NCBI GenBank assembly: GCA_019752575.1
Contig: JAIELW010000001.1
Location: 248,001 to 312,000, forward strand
From: Xanthobacteraceae bacterium
GTDB taxonomy: Bacteria > Pseudomonadota > Alphaproteobacteria > Rhizobiales > Xanthobacteraceae
Reading direction: 5' to 3'
Length of the DNA: 64,000 bases
The position numbers and the translations under genes were made by a program. Within the stretch, counting starts at the first letter, position 1. Every line of letters begins with the position of its first letter. Below the pieces are notes generated by a model that did no database searches, was not told the DNA's origin, and saw only the letters and a list, made by a program, of their open reading frames with translations. Below, one piece after another: positions 52,483 to 62,392 of this stretch.

Positions 52483-53193
52483 ATGAAGTATCGCTCGCTC
52501 GAATCGAACGAAATTATCCATACGATCGACGAACTTCATATGCGCATTTCCCAGCGCTTCCCGCGCTCGGATCTAGCAGCCGTCTGCGAGGAGCTGCTCG
52601 TGGTAGCGAAAGAGACCGAATCGAAATCGCGCGCGGTGAATGTTTCGAACTATCCCCTGCGCGCGATTATCCTCCTCCTTATTGCCGGAGCGGCGGCCAT
52701 CATCGCGTTTCTGATCCACGCGATCCAGGTCAAGACCGGGGAAGTCGAGCTCATCAATCTGCTGCAAGGTCTCGAAGCCGGCACCAACCTGATCATCTTC
52801 ATCAGTGTCGCGATCTATTTCCTGTTCTCGCTGGAATCGCGCATCTCCAGGACTCGCGCGCTGAACGACCTCAACGAATTGCGCTCGATCATTCATGTGA
52901 TCGACATGCACCAATTCTCGAAAGACCCGAGCGAGTTGCTCAGTTCCGACAGCACCGAAGGTATGACGCGCACGGACCTCACGCGCTACCTCGGCTTCTG
53001 CAGCGTTATGCTTTCGCTCGGCGCGAAGCTCGCGGCACTCTACGCGCAGCATCTGCCGGACGAGGTCGTGATCGACGCGGCGAGCGATCTGCAGAACGTC
53101 GCGGGCGGGCTGAGCCTGAAAATCTGGCAGAAAATCTCGATCCTCGAATCCTATGAGGATTATCGCGAAAAGCATAAGTTCGGTCATGGTTGA
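52483..53193 (+). CDS. Conserved membrane protein of unknown function
   Basis: A 236-residue protein with two central helices (about 60-80: [23 protein letters not shown], and 95-112: [14 protein letters not shown]) linked by a short loop, and cytoplasmic helical ends. The C-terminal half is charged and helical ([19 protein letters not shown]). No family is recognised. Its end overlaps the dapE start by eight bases (ATGGTTGA), so it is coupled to dapE, and it follows the DUF805 genes. The coupling suggests a link with peptidoglycan precursor supply, not shown. Confidence 0.7.
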   Translation: MKYRSLESNEIIHTIDELHMRISQRFPRSDLAAVCEELLVVAKETESKSRAVNVSNYPLRAIILLLIAGAAAIIAFLIHAIQVKTGEVELINLLQGLEAGTNLIIFISVAIYFLFSLESRISRTRALNDLNELRSIIHVIDMHQFSKDPSELLSSDSTEGMTRTDLTRYLGFCSVMLSLGAKLAALYAQHLPDEVVIDAASDLQNVAGGLSLKIWQKISILESYEDYREKHKFGHG

Positions 53194-54328
53194 GCTGAAC
53201 GCGCTCGAAATCGCGCAAGCACTGATCCGCTGTCCTTCGGTCACGCCGGCGGAAGGCGGCGCGCTCGATACGCTCGGCAAGATTCTGCGCGATGCGGGTT
53301 ATGAAGTGCATCGCGTTCCGTTCACCGATGTAAACACGCCGGACATCGACAATCTGTTTGCGAAGACCGGCTCGGGCGCGCCGCATTTCGCTTTCGCAGG
53401 ACACACGGACGTGGTGCCGACCGGGGACCCCGCGAGCTGGACGCATTCGCCCTTCTCCGGGGAAGTCGCAAACGGCGAACTATTCGGCCGCGGCGCCTGC
53501 GACATGAAAGGCGCGATCGCGGCTTTCGTATCCGCTGCAATCAAATTCGGCAAGCCGAAGCGCGGGACGATTTCGTTCCTGATTACCGGCGACGAGGAAG
53601 GCCAGGCCGTGAACGGGACGCGCAAACTGTTGCGCTGGGCACGCGAACGCGGCGAAAAGTTCGATCATTGCATCGTCGGCGAGCCGACGAATGTGAGCAG
53701 CCTCGGCGACATGGCGAAGATCGGCCGCCGCGGTTCGCTTTCGGGCACGCTGATCTTTCGTGGGTCGCAAGGTCATGTCGCCTATCCCCACCTCGCAGAA
53801 AATCCCGTGCCGCCGCTCATCCGCGCGGTAAGCGCGCTGGTTACGGAACCGCTCGACAAAGGCACCGAACATTTCGATGCCTCCAACCTCGAAATTACTT
53901 CGCTTGAGACCGGAAACCGCGCCTTCAACGTTATTCCCGCGGAATCGCGCGCGCAGTTCAACATCCGCTTTAACGACCTGCACACCTCCGAAAGCCTGCG
54001 CGATCTCGTGTTGAAGCGCGTGATGGAAGCGGTCGGCGACACGCCGTTCCAGATCGATTGGGAGCCGTCGAGCGATTGCTTTCTGACACAGCGCGGCGCC
54101 TTCACCGATCTCGTCGCCGGTGCAATCCGGGAGATCACCGGCGTTGCGCCGAAGTTTTCGACTTCCGGCGGCACCTCGGACGCGCGCTTCATCAAGGATT
54201 TTTGTCCGGTCGTGGAGTTCGGGCTGGTCGGCCAGACCATGCACAAGATCGACGAGCGGGTGCCCGTTTCCGATATCGATAAACTCACGCAGATTTATCT
54301 GCGCGTGCTTGAGAAGTATTTCGTTTAA
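53186..54328 (+). CDS. dapE: Succinyl-diaminopimelate desuccinylase
   Basis: A 380-residue M20 zinc peptidase-like enzyme of DAP/lysine synthesis. The metal ligands are visible: HTDVVPTGD (His and Asp), GACDMKGA (bridging Asp), and [13 protein letters not shown] (catalytic Glu and metal Glu), with the later GEPT and [11 protein letters not shown] loops, and the C-terminal [14 protein letters not shown] (metal His). The ATG at 53186 is inside the end of the preceding gene. With dapD it completes the succinyl branch of DAP synthesis here. Confidence 0.95.
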   Translation: MVELNALEIAQALIRCPSVTPAEGGALDTLGKILRDAGYEVHRVPFTDVNTPDIDNLFAKTGSGAPHFAFAGHTDVVPTGDPASWTHSPFSGEVANGELFGRGACDMKGAIAAFVSAAIKFGKPKRGTISFLITGDEEGQAVNGTRKLLRWARERGEKFDHCIVGEPTNVSSLGDMAKIGRRGSLSGTLIFRGSQGHVAYPHLAENPVPPLIRAVSALVTEPLDKGTEHFDASNLEITSLETGNRAFNVIPAESRAQFNIRFNDLHTSESLRDLVLKRVMEAVGDTPFQIDWEPSSDCFLTQRGAFTDLVAGAIREITGVAPKFSTSGGTSDARFIKDFCPVVEFGLVGQTMHKIDERVPVSDIDKLTQIYLRVLEKYFV

Positions 54329-54335
54329 ATCGCAA

Positions 54336-54363
54336 CGTCATGCCCGCGAAGGCGGGCATGACG
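54336..54363. terminator. Palindrome between convergent dapE and truA
   Basis: CGTCATGCCCGC (54336-54347) pairs with GCGGGCATGACG (54352-54363), 12 perfect bases with a GAAG loop. No T run, but it is placed exactly between two convergent stops. GTCATGCC-N-GGCATGAC elements also recur in rhizobial genomes. Confidence 0.65.
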
Positions 54364-54364
54364 C

Positions 54365-55102
54365 TTAGTAATCCACCCGCACCAAATACAAACCATCCGG
54401 CGGCGCAACGGGGCCGCAGGCGGAGCGGTCGCGCGCTTCCAGCGCGCGCTTCATGTCGGCGGGCGTCCACCTGCCTTCGCCAACCTGCGCGAGCGATCCG
54501 GCGACCGAACGCACTTGGTTATGCAGAAACGATCGCGCGCTTACTTCGATGCGAACTTCCTCGCCGTGACGCGAGACGTTCAGAACATCCAGGGTCTTTA
54601 CCGGCGACTTCGTCTGGCATTCGGTAGAGCGGAAAGTCGTGAAGTCGTGATGGCCGAGGAGATGTTGTGCGGCCTCTTGCATTTTCTTTTCATCGAGCGG
54701 ACGGGCGATGCGCCAGACGCGGTTGCGCTCCAGCGCAAGATCGGCGCGGCGATTTAAAATTCGATAGACGTAGTGGCGTTTGATCGCGGAAAAGCGCGCG
54801 TCGAAATCTTCATCCGCTTTTTCCGCCGACAGGATCGCGACCGGATGCGGCCGCAGATGCGCGTTCAGGCCGTCGCGGATCGTACCGGTTTCCCAATCCT
54901 TCGAAAAATCGACATGCGCAACCTGACCAAGCGCATGCACCCCGGCATCCGTGCGGCCCGCACCTGAAACTTTCGTGCGTACACCGGATAGTTTTTCGAC
55001 GGCGTCTTCGAGTACTCCCGCAACGGTGAGACCGCCATCCTGCACCTGCCAGCCGAGAAACGGCGAGCCGTCGTATTCGATGGTGAGCTTGTAGCGCGGC
55101 AT
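54365..55102 (-). CDS. truA: tRNA pseudouridine(38-40) synthase
   Basis: A 245-residue pseudouridine synthase for positions 38-40 of tRNA. The start [16 protein letters not shown] is typical, and the catalytic aspartate is in [17 protein letters not shown]. The second half shows [21 protein letters not shown] and [17 protein letters not shown]. The ATG at 55102 overlaps the fmt stop (TGATG). It is the last gene of the def-fmt-truA group. Confidence 0.95.
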   Translation of the reverse strand: MPRYKLTIEYDGSPFLGWQVQDGGLTVAGVLEDAVEKLSGVRTKVSGAGRTDAGVHALGQVAHVDFSKDWETGTIRDGLNAHLRPHPVAILSAEKADEDFDARFSAIKRHYVYRILNRRADLALERNRVWRIARPLDEKKMQEAAQHLLGHHDFTTFRSTECQTKSPVKTLDVLNVSRHGEEVRIEVSARSFLHNQVRSVAGSLAQVGEGRWTPADMKRALEARDRSACGPVAPPDGLYLVRVDY

Positions 55103-56028
55103 CAGGCGACTTTCGCGCCTTTTACGAGCTTCGCGCCGCGCTGGAATTCTTGAGCACTCATCGCTTTTGCACCCGCGCGCTGGACTTCGATGAGTTTCAC
55201 CGCGCCGTCGCCTGTAGCGATTACAAGTTCATCGTCGAGCAGCGTTCCCGGCGCGCCGCTGCCATTCGTGGGCTGCGAGCGCAAAACTTTTACGCGCACC
55301 GGTTTGCGTTCGATCTCCACTTCAAACCATGCCCCCGGAAACGGCGACAGGCCGCGAATGTGATTGTGCACTTCGCGCGCAGGCTTCGACCAATCGATTT
55401 TCGACTCGCTCTTGTCGATCTTGTTCGCATAGGTGATGCCTTGGGCCGCCTGTGGCGTGAAGGAAAGCGAGCCGCGTTCGAGCGCAGCTAACCCACGTGC
55501 CATCAAATCGGCGCCAACCAACCTCAACTTGCCGTGCAATTCGCCGGTGGTGATGTTTTCGGAAATCGCGACGCGCTCGGCGAGACCGACAGGGCCGGTG
55601 TCGAGCCCTTCTTCCATCTTCATCACCATCACGCCGGTTTCCTTGTCACCGGCCATGATCGCGCGATGGATCGGCGCGGCACCGCGCCAGCGCGGCAGGA
55701 GCGAAGCATGAAGATTGAGACAGCCATGCGCGGGCGCGTCGAGAATGGATTTCGGGAGAATCAATCCATAAGCGACAACGACCGCGACATCGGCGGCATG
55801 CGAGCGAAAAAGCGCTGCCGCCTCTTCGCCGCGCAATGTCTTCGGATGATGCACGGCAATTCCGAATTTCTCGGCTGTCTCGTGCACGGGTGACTTGCGC
55901 TCTGCCATGCCACGGCCGGCCGCGGCCGGTTCGCGCGTGTAAACGGCCACGACTTCGTACCCGCGTGCGACCAGTTCCGAGAGCGTCGGCACGGCAAACT
56001 CGGGGGTGCCCAGGAATACGACGCGCAA
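55102..56028 (-). CDS. fmt: Methionyl-tRNA formyltransferase
   Basis: A 308-residue enzyme that formylates initiator Met-tRNA with 10-formyl-THF. The formyl-THF site includes [25 protein letters not shown] and [21 protein letters not shown], with the catalytic Asn-His and a downstream Asp in EEGLDTGPV. The C-terminal tRNA-binding domain carries [12 protein letters not shown]. It stands between def and truA, with def 18 bases upstream. Confidence 0.95.
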   Translation of the reverse strand: MRVVFLGTPEFAVPTLSELVARGYEVVAVYTREPAAAGRGMAERKSPVHETAEKFGIAVHHPKTLRGEEAAALFRSHAADVAVVVAYGLILPKSILDAPAHGCLNLHASLLPRWRGAAPIHRAIMAGDKETGVMVMKMEEGLDTGPVGLAERVAISENITTGELHGKLRLVGADLMARGLAALERGSLSFTPQAAQGITYANKIDKSESKIDWSKPAREVHNHIRGLSPFPGAWFEVEIERKPVRVKVLRSQPTNGSGAPGTLLDDELVIATGDGAVKLIEVQRAGAKAMSAQEFQRGAKLVKGAKVA

Positions 56029-56046
56029 AGGATTTCCTTTCGCGCC

Positions 56047-56571
56047 CTAGCCCGCGGCCGTGCGCTTGTTCGCTTTCGCGGCCTTGGCGAATTTCTTGGT
56101 GACGCGGTCGCGCTTCAGCTTCGAAATGTGGTCGATGAACAGCACGCCGTTCAGGTGATCGATCTCGTGCTGGAGCGCGCGCGCTAAAAGACCATCCGCC
56201 TCGATCTCGTGCGACTTGCCCTTCTCGTCCATGTAGCGGACCTTCACTTCGGAAGGACGCTCCACTTCCTCATAGAACTCGACAATCGAAAGACAGCCTT
56301 CTTCCTTGCTGTCCTTCTCGTCCGAAACGGAAACGATTTCCGGATTGATGAAGACCATCGGTTTCTTTTCTTCTTCGCCGCGGGTGGCGTCGATGGTCAC
56401 GACGCGTTTTGCGACACCGATCTGGATCGCAGCAAGGCCCACGCCCGGCGCGTCGTACATGGTCTCGAACATGTCCTCGATCAGCTTCTTGATCTCGCCG
56501 TCGATCTTTTCGACGGGCTTGGAGACCTTACGCAGAACCGGATCGGGAAGTTGTAAAATCGGTCGGATCAT
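56047..56571 (-). CDS. def: Peptide deformylase
   Basis: A 174-residue iron/zinc deformylase. The three motifs are intact: [10 protein letters not shown] (GxGxAAxQ), [10 protein letters not shown] (EGCLS, metal Cys) and [13 protein letters not shown] (HExxH). It removes the formyl group left by fmt. The C-terminus is a short basic extension ([13 protein letters not shown]). It starts the def-fmt-truA unit and is divergent from rmuC. Confidence 0.96.
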   Translation of the reverse strand: MIRPILQLPDPVLRKVSKPVEKIDGEIKKLIEDMFETMYDAPGVGLAAIQIGVAKRVVTIDATRGEEEKKPMVFINPEIVSVSDEKDSKEEGCLSIVEFYEEVERPSEVKVRYMDEKGKSHEIEADGLLARALQHEIDHLNGVLFIDHISKLKRDRVTKKFAKAAKANKRTAAG

Positions 56572-56682
56572 GCGCGGGAAGTAAGTGATCGCTCAGATGT
56601 GGTCAACGCGCCGCCCCGCACTTGCCGGAAGGCGGCGTAAATGACATGTTCCCTCTTCGTTCCAAATCGAATCGGCAGCGAG

Positions 56683-57876
56683 ATGAGCGAAATTCTGTTT
56701 TCGATCAACGGTATGAATGTGACCTTGGGCGTGCTGGTGGCTGTCTTGAGCGGCCTCGCAGTGTTTCTGCTCGCAGGACTTCTTTTCGCGCAAGGCCGCC
56801 AGAGCCGCGTGCGCGCGCTGGAAGCGCAGGAGCAGTCGCTTCGCGTCGAGGAACTGCAGCAGAGGGTTTTCGAACTCTTGAGGGTTCATTCCGAGACTTC
56901 TGGACGGGTGCAGTCTCTCGCTGAGGGCGTCGGTAACAAGCAGGAAGAACTGACGCGTTCAGTAAACCAGCGACTTGATACGGTGACACAGCGTCTTGGC
57001 GATAGCCTTAGCAACGCCGCGAAGGAAACTGCTGAGAGCCTATCTAAACTTAATGAACGACTGGCGGTTGTCGATGCTGCACAAAGTCGTATGTCCGAAC
57101 TTTCCAGCAGCATGGTGAAGCTGAACGACGTCTTAGCAAACAAGCAATCGCGCGGCGCATTCGGTCAAGGCCGGATGGAAGCAATTATTAGTGATGGTCT
57201 TCCCAAGAACGCCTACGAGTTTCAATTCACCTTAAAAAACAGAAACCGTCCCGACTGCATAATCCGTGTTCCGGGCGATGATCGAGTGTTCGTTATCGAC
57301 GCTAAATTTCCGCTTGAATCTTTAACGGCTTTTCGGAAAGCGCAGACGGACGAAGAACGTTCAGTCGCCACCAAAGGCGTAAAGAACGATATCTCGGTTC
57401 ACATCACAAATATTGCTGACCGTTACATTGTTCAGGGCGAAACTCAGGATGTCGCTCTAATGTTCGTGCCGTCTGAATCGATTTACGCCGACCTGCACGA
57501 ATTTTTTGATGATGTAATTCAGAAGGCCCATAAAAGGCGCGTTTTGCTTGTGTCCCCCACTCTATTGATGCTCGCAATCCAGGTAATTCGTACCGTGATT
57601 CAGGACGCCAAGATGCGTGAGCAAGCGGAAGTCATACAATTGGAAGTCGGAAAACTGATGGGAGACGTGCGCAAACTGAATGAAAGAGCGCAAAAAGTTC
57701 AAAGTCACTTTGGACATCTCTCAGAGAATATCGTCGGTATAAGCACATCTGCTGAGCGCATTTTTCGACATGGTCAAAGAATCGCTGCCGTCGAGTTCGA
57801 CGAGAAAGAGGGAATTTCTTCTGACTCTGAGGGCGTAGTGACAACGCTGAAGCTAACGGGACAAGCCCGCGAATAG
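56683..57876 (+). CDS. rmuC: DNA recombination protein RmuC
   Basis: A 397-residue RmuC: an N-terminal transmembrane helix (about 9-30: VTLGVLVAVLSGLAVFLLAGLLF), a long coiled coil (about 35-140), and the PF02646 nuclease-like domain (GAFGQGRMEAIISDGLPKNAYEFQFTLKN, VFVIDAKFPLESLTAF, and YIVQGETQDVALMFVPSESIYADLHE). RmuC limits DNA inversion and recombination in E. coli. The ATG at 56683 fits; a frame to 56641 adds 14 residues. From about 56930 onward the coding turns AT-richer than its own start and its neighbours. Confidence 0.93.
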   Translation: MSEILFSINGMNVTLGVLVAVLSGLAVFLLAGLLFAQGRQSRVRALEAQEQSLRVEELQQRVFELLRVHSETSGRVQSLAEGVGNKQEELTRSVNQRLDTVTQRLGDSLSNAAKETAESLSKLNERLAVVDAAQSRMSELSSSMVKLNDVLANKQSRGAFGQGRMEAIISDGLPKNAYEFQFTLKNRNRPDCIIRVPGDDRVFVIDAKFPLESLTAFRKAQTDEERSVATKGVKNDISVHITNIADRYIVQGETQDVALMFVPSESIYADLHEFFDDVIQKAHKRRVLLVSPTLLMLAIQVIRTVIQDAKMREQAEVIQLEVGKLMGDVRKLNERAQKVQSHFGHLSENIVGISTSAERIFRHGQRIAAVEFDEKEGISSDSEGVVTTLKLTGQARE

Positions 57877-57918
57877 GCAGATTCACAAATCTCCGCGCTT
57901 GTGCGACAAGCGCGGAGC

Positions 57919-59253
57919 ATGGCCCTATCCGCCCAGACTTCTTCCGATACATGGCTGAAGGCGATCGCAGTCTACACGCGTCCGCGCGTGCTGATCGTGA
58001 TGCTGCTCGGCTTTTCCGCGGGCCTGCCGCTCGCACTCGTCACCAGCACTTTGCAGGCCTGGCTCACGCAAAGCGGCATCGATCTGAAGACCATCGGCCT
58101 ATTCTCGCTCGTTGGCCTGCCCTACACCTTCAAGTTCTTCTGGGCGCCGCTGGTCGATGCGCTGAACATTCCGTTGCTGACGAAGTGGCTTGGCAGGCGG
58201 CGTAGCTGGCTCATTCTTTCGCAACTTCTTCTGATCGCTGCCATTGTCGTGCTCGGCTTCTCCGATCCGATAACTTCGATTTTTTACGTCACGGTCGCGG
58301 CACTTCTCGTCGCCGCCGCGTCGGCGACGCAGGATATCGTGATCGACGCTTTCCGCGTCGAAAGCCTGCCGCAGGAAGAACAGGCGGCGGGCATCGCCAG
58401 CTATATTCTCGCCTATCGCGTGGCGCTGCTCTTGTCCGGCGCGGGTGCGCTGCTTTTGGTCGCTTATCTGGAGGCGAGCGGCGTCGCGCAGCTCACCGCG
58501 TGGACGATTTCTTACATCGCCGCAGCGGCATGTGTCGCAGTAGGCATGATCGCGGCATTTCTCGCGAAAGAACCGCAAGCAGATCAAAGCGCGGAAACCG
58601 CCGAGGACTCGCCGATCAAGCGCGTCTACGCGACTGCTTATAGCGCATTCAGCGAATTTCTGTCGCGGCCACTTGCGATCTCGGTGCTCGTGTTCGTGCT
58701 GCTATTCAAATTCTGCGACGCCTTCGCGGGCGTTCTGACAGTTCCCTTCGTGCTGAAGACGGGTTTCAGCCTGGCCACCTATGCAACGGTCGTGAAAGGC
58801 GTCGGCTTCGCGGCCGCTGTAATCGGCGGGCTTGCAGGCGGCGCGCTCGCGCGGGCGCTACCGCTCACCGCCTGTCTCTGGATCGCAGCGATCATCCAGA
58901 TGCTGTCGAACTTCATGTTCTCGTGGCTCGCCTGGATCGGGCCGGATGTTTCGGCGCTGACGCTCACCATCATCGTCGAAAACTTCACCTCAAACGCGGC
59001 AAACGTGATCTTCGTCGCCTATCTCTCGGCACTCTGCGGCGCACGGGCGCATACCGCGACGCAGTTCGCGCTGCTCTCCGCGATCGCCGCGGTCGGACGC
59101 ACGGTTCTCGCGGCGAGCGGCGGCTATGTCGCGGAAGCAACTGGCTGGTTCTGGTTCTTCTTCGTCACAGCGCTCTCGGCGATACCGAGCATTCTCCTGC
59201 TCGCATGGCTGCAACGGCGCGGACATTTCAAAGCGCTAGAACAGAGGGGCTAA
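57919..59253 (+). CDS. ampG: AmpG-family muropeptide permease
   Basis: A 444-residue MFS protein with 12 helices. The hallmark N-terminus is RPRVLIVMLLGFSAGLPLALVTSTLQAWLTQSGIDLKTIGLFSLVGLPYTFKFFWAPL, and LVAAASATQDIVIDAFRVE follows. AmpG imports GlcNAc-anhydroMurNAc peptides for wall recycling. The ATG at 57919 is used; a codon at 57901 is open but its ribosome site is poor. It follows rmuC by 42 bases. Its stop is close to the end of the convergent small gene. Confidence 0.9.
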   Translation: MALSAQTSSDTWLKAIAVYTRPRVLIVMLLGFSAGLPLALVTSTLQAWLTQSGIDLKTIGLFSLVGLPYTFKFFWAPLVDALNIPLLTKWLGRRRSWLILSQLLLIAAIVVLGFSDPITSIFYVTVAALLVAAASATQDIVIDAFRVESLPQEEQAAGIASYILAYRVALLLSGAGALLLVAYLEASGVAQLTAWTISYIAAAACVAVGMIAAFLAKEPQADQSAETAEDSPIKRVYATAYSAFSEFLSRPLAISVLVFVLLFKFCDAFAGVLTVPFVLKTGFSLATYATVVKGVGFAAAVIGGLAGGALARALPLTACLWIAAIIQMLSNFMFSWLAWIGPDVSALTLTIIVENFTSNAANVIFVAYLSALCGARAHTATQFALLSAIAAVGRTVLAASGGYVAEATGWFWFFFVTALSAIPSILLLAWLQRRGHFKALEQRG

Positions 59254-59256
59254 ACG

Positions 59257-59565
59257 CTATGCCTTTTTCTTCTTGGGCGGGAAAACGAGGAAGCGCGCCG
59301 GATTAGCCCCGGGATCGAACACAAACATGATCGAGCCGAAATTGTAGGCAGCGTTCCAGCAAGATAGCTCGACCAGCTTCAAGCCATTGCCGAGATCGCC
59401 CGAGGCGCCGGAAGTTTCGAGATTCTCCAGCGCATTCTCGATCGAGACCGAGCAATCGGCGTCGGCAAAGGCTTTTTCGATAACCGCCTTCGGAATTTCG
59501 ACCTTCTGTGCCTGTGCGAAAACGGTCGCCGTAAGAAAAATGATCGAAGCAATAATCGTGCGCAT
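59257..59565 (-). CDS. Small secreted protein, possibly a short DUF1176 relative
   Basis: A 102-residue protein with a signal sequence (about 1-20: ASIIFLTATVFAQAQ). The mature part carries CSVSIENALENLE and LKLVELSCWNAAYNFGSIMFVFDPG, which recalls the LV..PC..GAYN...FV pattern of DUF1176, though much shorter than that family. A Lys-rich tail (PPKKKKA) ends it. The ATG at 59565 was chosen, 12 bases after the recR stop on the same strand; a longer frame to 59901 overlaps recR. Family assignment is tentative. Confidence 0.55.
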   Translation of the reverse strand: MRTIIASIIFLTATVFAQAQKVEIPKAVIEKAFADADCSVSIENALENLETSGASGDLGNGLKLVELSCWNAAYNFGSIMFVFDPGANPARFLVFPPKKKKA

Positions 59566-59576
59566 AAAGAAATACC

Positions 59577-60182
59577 CTAAAAAGCCGTCCGCTGGCGGAT
59601 CGCCGCGGATAAGGTGCCTTCGTCGAGATAATCGAGTTCGCCGCCAACCGGCACGCCATGCGCGAGCCGCGTGATTTTCACGTCGGCGTCGCGCAGAAGA
59701 TCGGTGATGTAATGCGCGGTGGTCTGGCCGTCGACCGTCGCGCTCAACGCAAGCACGACCTCTTTTACATCCGGTTCGTGCGCGCGGCCGACGAGCGAGG
59801 CAATATTGAGGTCGTCCGGCCCGATGCCGTCGAGCGCAGACAGCGTGCCGCCAAGCACATGATAGCGGCCCGAAACCGCGCCCGCGCGCTCCAGCGCCCA
59901 AAGATCGGCGACATTCTCGACTGCGACCAATAGCGAAGCATCGCGGGTCTGGTCCGCGCAGACCGAGCAGGGATTGCGCGTGTCGATATTCGCGCAGGTA
60001 TCGCAGACCACGATTTTCTCGAGCGCATCGCCGAGCGCCGCCGTCAGCGGCTCCATCAGTTCTTCGCGGCGGCGGACGAGATGCAGGGCCGCGCGGCGCG
60101 CGGAACGCGGGCCGAGCCCCGGCAGTTTCGCCAGCAATTGAATGAGCCGCTCGATCTCGGGCCCTGCGACGACTCGGCGCAT
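59577..60182 (-). CDS. recR: Recombination protein RecR
   Basis: A 201-residue gap-repair protein: the helix-hairpin-helix [20 protein letters not shown], the zinc finger with [16 protein letters not shown], and the Toprim domain with [17 protein letters not shown]...[19 protein letters not shown]. It works with RecF/RecO in loading RecA. It is the last of dnaX-ybaB-recR, a widely conserved order. The gap to ybaB is filled by a palindromic repeat. Confidence 0.95.
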   Translation of the reverse strand: MRRVVAGPEIERLIQLLAKLPGLGPRSARRAALHLVRRREELMEPLTAALGDALEKIVVCDTCANIDTRNPCSVCADQTRDASLLVAVENVADLWALERAGAVSGRYHVLGGTLSALDGIGPDDLNIASLVGRAHEPDVKEVVLALSATVDGQTTAHYITDLLRDADVKITRLAHGVPVGGELDYLDEGTLSAAIRQRTAF

Positions 60183-60184
60183 CA

Positions 60185-60257
60185 GAGCATGATCCCGAAA
60201 AGCATGTCCCCGGACTTGATCCGGGGATGGTACCGGTTTCCGGAAAAGATCATGCTC
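60185..60257. repeat. Palindromic element GAGCATGATC...GATCATGCTC between ybaB and recR
   Basis: Ten-base ends GAGCATGATC (60185-60194) are inverted at 60248-60257, with an internal TCCCCGGA/TCCGGGGA hairpin and the CCCGAAAAG/CCGGAAAAG pair typical of a common rhizobial intergenic element. The right end supplies part of the ybaB stop codon (TGA, 60258-60256). Confidence 0.7.
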
Positions 60258-60576
60258 AAAAAAGCTTCATCCCCGGCGGCAGCGGCAGACCGCCCGTGAG
60301 CGCTTTCGCTTTCTCCTCGACCAGCTTTTCGGACTTCGTGCGGGCGTCCGCGCTCGCCGCCACGATCAGATCTTCGACGATCTCTTTTTCGTCGGCCTTC
60401 ATCAGGCTCGCGTCGATAGAAACTTTTTTAACCGCGCCTTTCGCGGTCATGGTCACAGATACGAGGCCACCGCCAGCGTTGCCGGTAACTTCGAGCGTGT
60501 CGAGTTCGGCCTGCATGCGCTCCATGTTCGCCTGCAGCTCCTTGATCTTGCCCATCATGCCCATCATGTCGCGCAT
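60256..60576 (-). CDS. YbaB/EbfC family nucleoid-associated protein
   Basis: A 106-residue Yba[31 protein letters not shown] followed by [25 protein letters not shown] and the C-terminal [11 protein letters not shown]. Small dimeric DNA-binding protein found between dnaX and recR in most bacteria. The stop codon lies inside a palindromic element, so the last bases come from the repeat. The start is 18 bases after dnaX. Confidence 0.93.
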   Translation of the reverse strand: MRDMMGMMGKIKELQANMERMQAELDTLEVTGNAGGGLVSVTMTAKGAVKKVSIDASLMKADEKEIVEDLIVAASADARTKSEKLVEEKAKALTGGLPLPPGMKLF

Positions 60577-60593
60577 GAATTCGCTCCTTATTA

Positions 60594-62366
60594 TTATTCT
60601 TCTTCGTTCTCGACCGGCGCGTCGAAATCGTCCGCGGTAGGTTCCGGCAGTTCCGGCGCGGACTTGCGGCGCACCTCGACGATTTCCGCGCCGGGAAAAG
60701 CGCTGAGAACCGCCTGCACCGTCGGATGGTTGCGGACGTCGGCCTTCAACTGCGTCTGCGTCTCGGCTTCGCGTTCGGCGAGCGTCTGACCGCCGCGCTC
60801 ACGCGCAACGACGACAATCCAACGGCGTCCCGCCCATTGCGAAAGTTTTGCGCCCAAGGTCCCGGCAAAGTTCACCGGCGCGCCGGCATCGAGCGAAATT
60901 TCGAGCCTGCCGTCTTCGATCTTCGCGAGACGCGCGAAATTCTTCAGCGCATGTTTGATCTGCAAGTCGCGGTTCTTTTCGGCAAGCGCATATACTTCTT
61001 CCAGCGACTGTAACTGCGGCGCATTGTCGGGCGCTGACGCAGGACGCGGGATGGCGCGGCCGATGGCGTTCCCGCCGCCCTGCGCCATCTGCATGCGCGT
61101 TGCGCCGGAAGGCGCACCGCCGCCATTGCCGGGGGCAATTCCTGTACCGTTCCCGCCGCCGTCGCCGAGCATTCTGATCGCTTCGTCGGGCGTCGGCAGG
61201 TCGGCGGCATAAGCGAGACGCACGAGTACCATCTCGGCGGCCTGCGCCGGTTTGCCGGAAGAAGCGGATTCGGCAATTCCCTTCGAGAGCATCTGCCACG
61301 CGCGCGAAAGAACGCGAATCGAAAGCCGCTCGGAGAGTTCCTTGCCGCGTTTTCTTTCCGCTTCCACCAGGCTCGTATCTTCGAGCGAAGACGGCACGAT
61401 CTTGAAGCGCGTCAGCAAGTGGCTGAACTCGGCAAGATCGGAAAGTACCGCCACTGGATCGGCGCCGAGATCGTATTGCTCGCGAAATAGTTTCAAGGCT
61501 TCCGCGATATTGCCGCTCATCAGCGCTTCGAACAGATCGATAATCCGCGTGCGATCGGCCAAGCCCAGCATCTCGCGGACTTCCGCCGCCTTCACGCTCG
61601 CGCCGCCATGGGCGATCGCCTGATCCAAAAGCGAGAGCGCGTCGCGCACCGAACCTTCGGCCGCGCGTGCGATCAGCGCGAGACCTTCCGGTTCGGCGTC
61701 GATTTTTTCGGCTTGTGCGATTTTCCCGAGATGTTTTGCGAGCGTGTCGCCGCCGATACGGCGCAGATCGAAGCGCTGGCAGCGGGACAAAATCGTCACC
61801 GGCACCTTGCGCACTTCGGTCGTTGCAAAAATAAATTTCGCGTGCGCCGGCGGCTCTTCGAGCGTCTTCAGTAGCGCGTTGAATGCGGCACCCGAGAGCA
61901 TGTGCACTTCGTCGAGGATGTAGACCTTGTATCTCGCGCTCACCGGCGTGTAGCGCACGGCGTCGTTGATCTGGCGGATGTCCTCGACGCTGTTGTGCGA
62001 AGCGGCGTCCATCTCGATCACATCGACGTGGCGGCTTTCGAGAATTTCCTGACAGTGCTTGCCGGGCTCCGGCATGTCGAGCGTAGGACCCGTGTCCTTG
62101 CCGGACTTCGGTTCATAATTCAGGGCGCGTGCGAGAATGCGAGCGGTCGTGGTCTTGCCGACGCCGCGGACGCCGGTGAGCAGATAGGCCTGCGCAATGC
62201 GGCTGCTCGCGAATGCATTCGAGAGCGTGCGGACCATCGCTTCCTGGCCGATGAGATCGTCGAAATTGCGCGGGCGGTATTTGCGCGCGAGCACCCGGTA
62301 GCCGGTGTCCGTCTCACCGAACAGCGAAGCGCCGTCTGCCGCGTTTTTCCTGGGCGTATCGTCCAT
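60594..62366 (-). CDS. dnaX: DNA polymerase III subunit gamma/tau
   Basis: A 590-residue clamp-loader ATPase. The AAA+ module begins YRVLARKYRPRNFDDLIGQEAMVRTLSNAF, with Walker A GVRGVGKTTTAR and Walker B VYILDEVHML. Sensor 1 lies in FIFATTEVRKVPVTILSRCQRFDLRR. The usual zinc-finger cysteines are largely missing (one Cys in GKHCQEILESRHVD), as is common in alphaproteobacteria. A Gly-rich linker (about 400-430) precedes the C-terminal domain. The ATG at 62366 fits the family; a frame to 62579 runs through the SRP RNA. Confidence 0.94.
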   Translation of the reverse strand: MDDTPRKNAADGASLFGETDTGYRVLARKYRPRNFDDLIGQEAMVRTLSNAFASSRIAQAYLLTGVRGVGKTTTARILARALNYEPKSGKDTGPTLDMPEPGKHCQEILESRHVDVIEMDAASHNSVEDIRQINDAVRYTPVSARYKVYILDEVHMLSGAAFNALLKTLEEPPAHAKFIFATTEVRKVPVTILSRCQRFDLRRIGGDTLAKHLGKIAQAEKIDAEPEGLALIARAAEGSVRDALSLLDQAIAHGGASVKAAEVREMLGLADRTRIIDLFEALMSGNIAEALKLFREQYDLGADPVAVLSDLAEFSHLLTRFKIVPSSLEDTSLVEAERKRGKELSERLSIRVLSRAWQMLSKGIAESASSGKPAQAAEMVLVRLAYAADLPTPDEAIRMLGDGGGNGTGIAPGNGGGAPSGATRMQMAQGGGNAIGRAIPRPASAPDNAPQLQSLEEVYALAEKNRDLQIKHALKNFARLAKIEDGRLEISLDAGAPVNFAGTLGAKLSQWAGRRWIVVVARERGGQTLAEREAETQTQLKADVRNHPTVQAVLSAFPGAEIVEVRRKSAPELPEPTADDFDAPVENEEE

Positions 62367-62392
62367 CCCGGCCGCGTTCCTTGGAATGAGGT

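Noticed and set aside
60594-62366. Programmed frameshift in dnaX
   Set aside because: No A-run or slippery site with a hairpin was seen; a single product is assumed.
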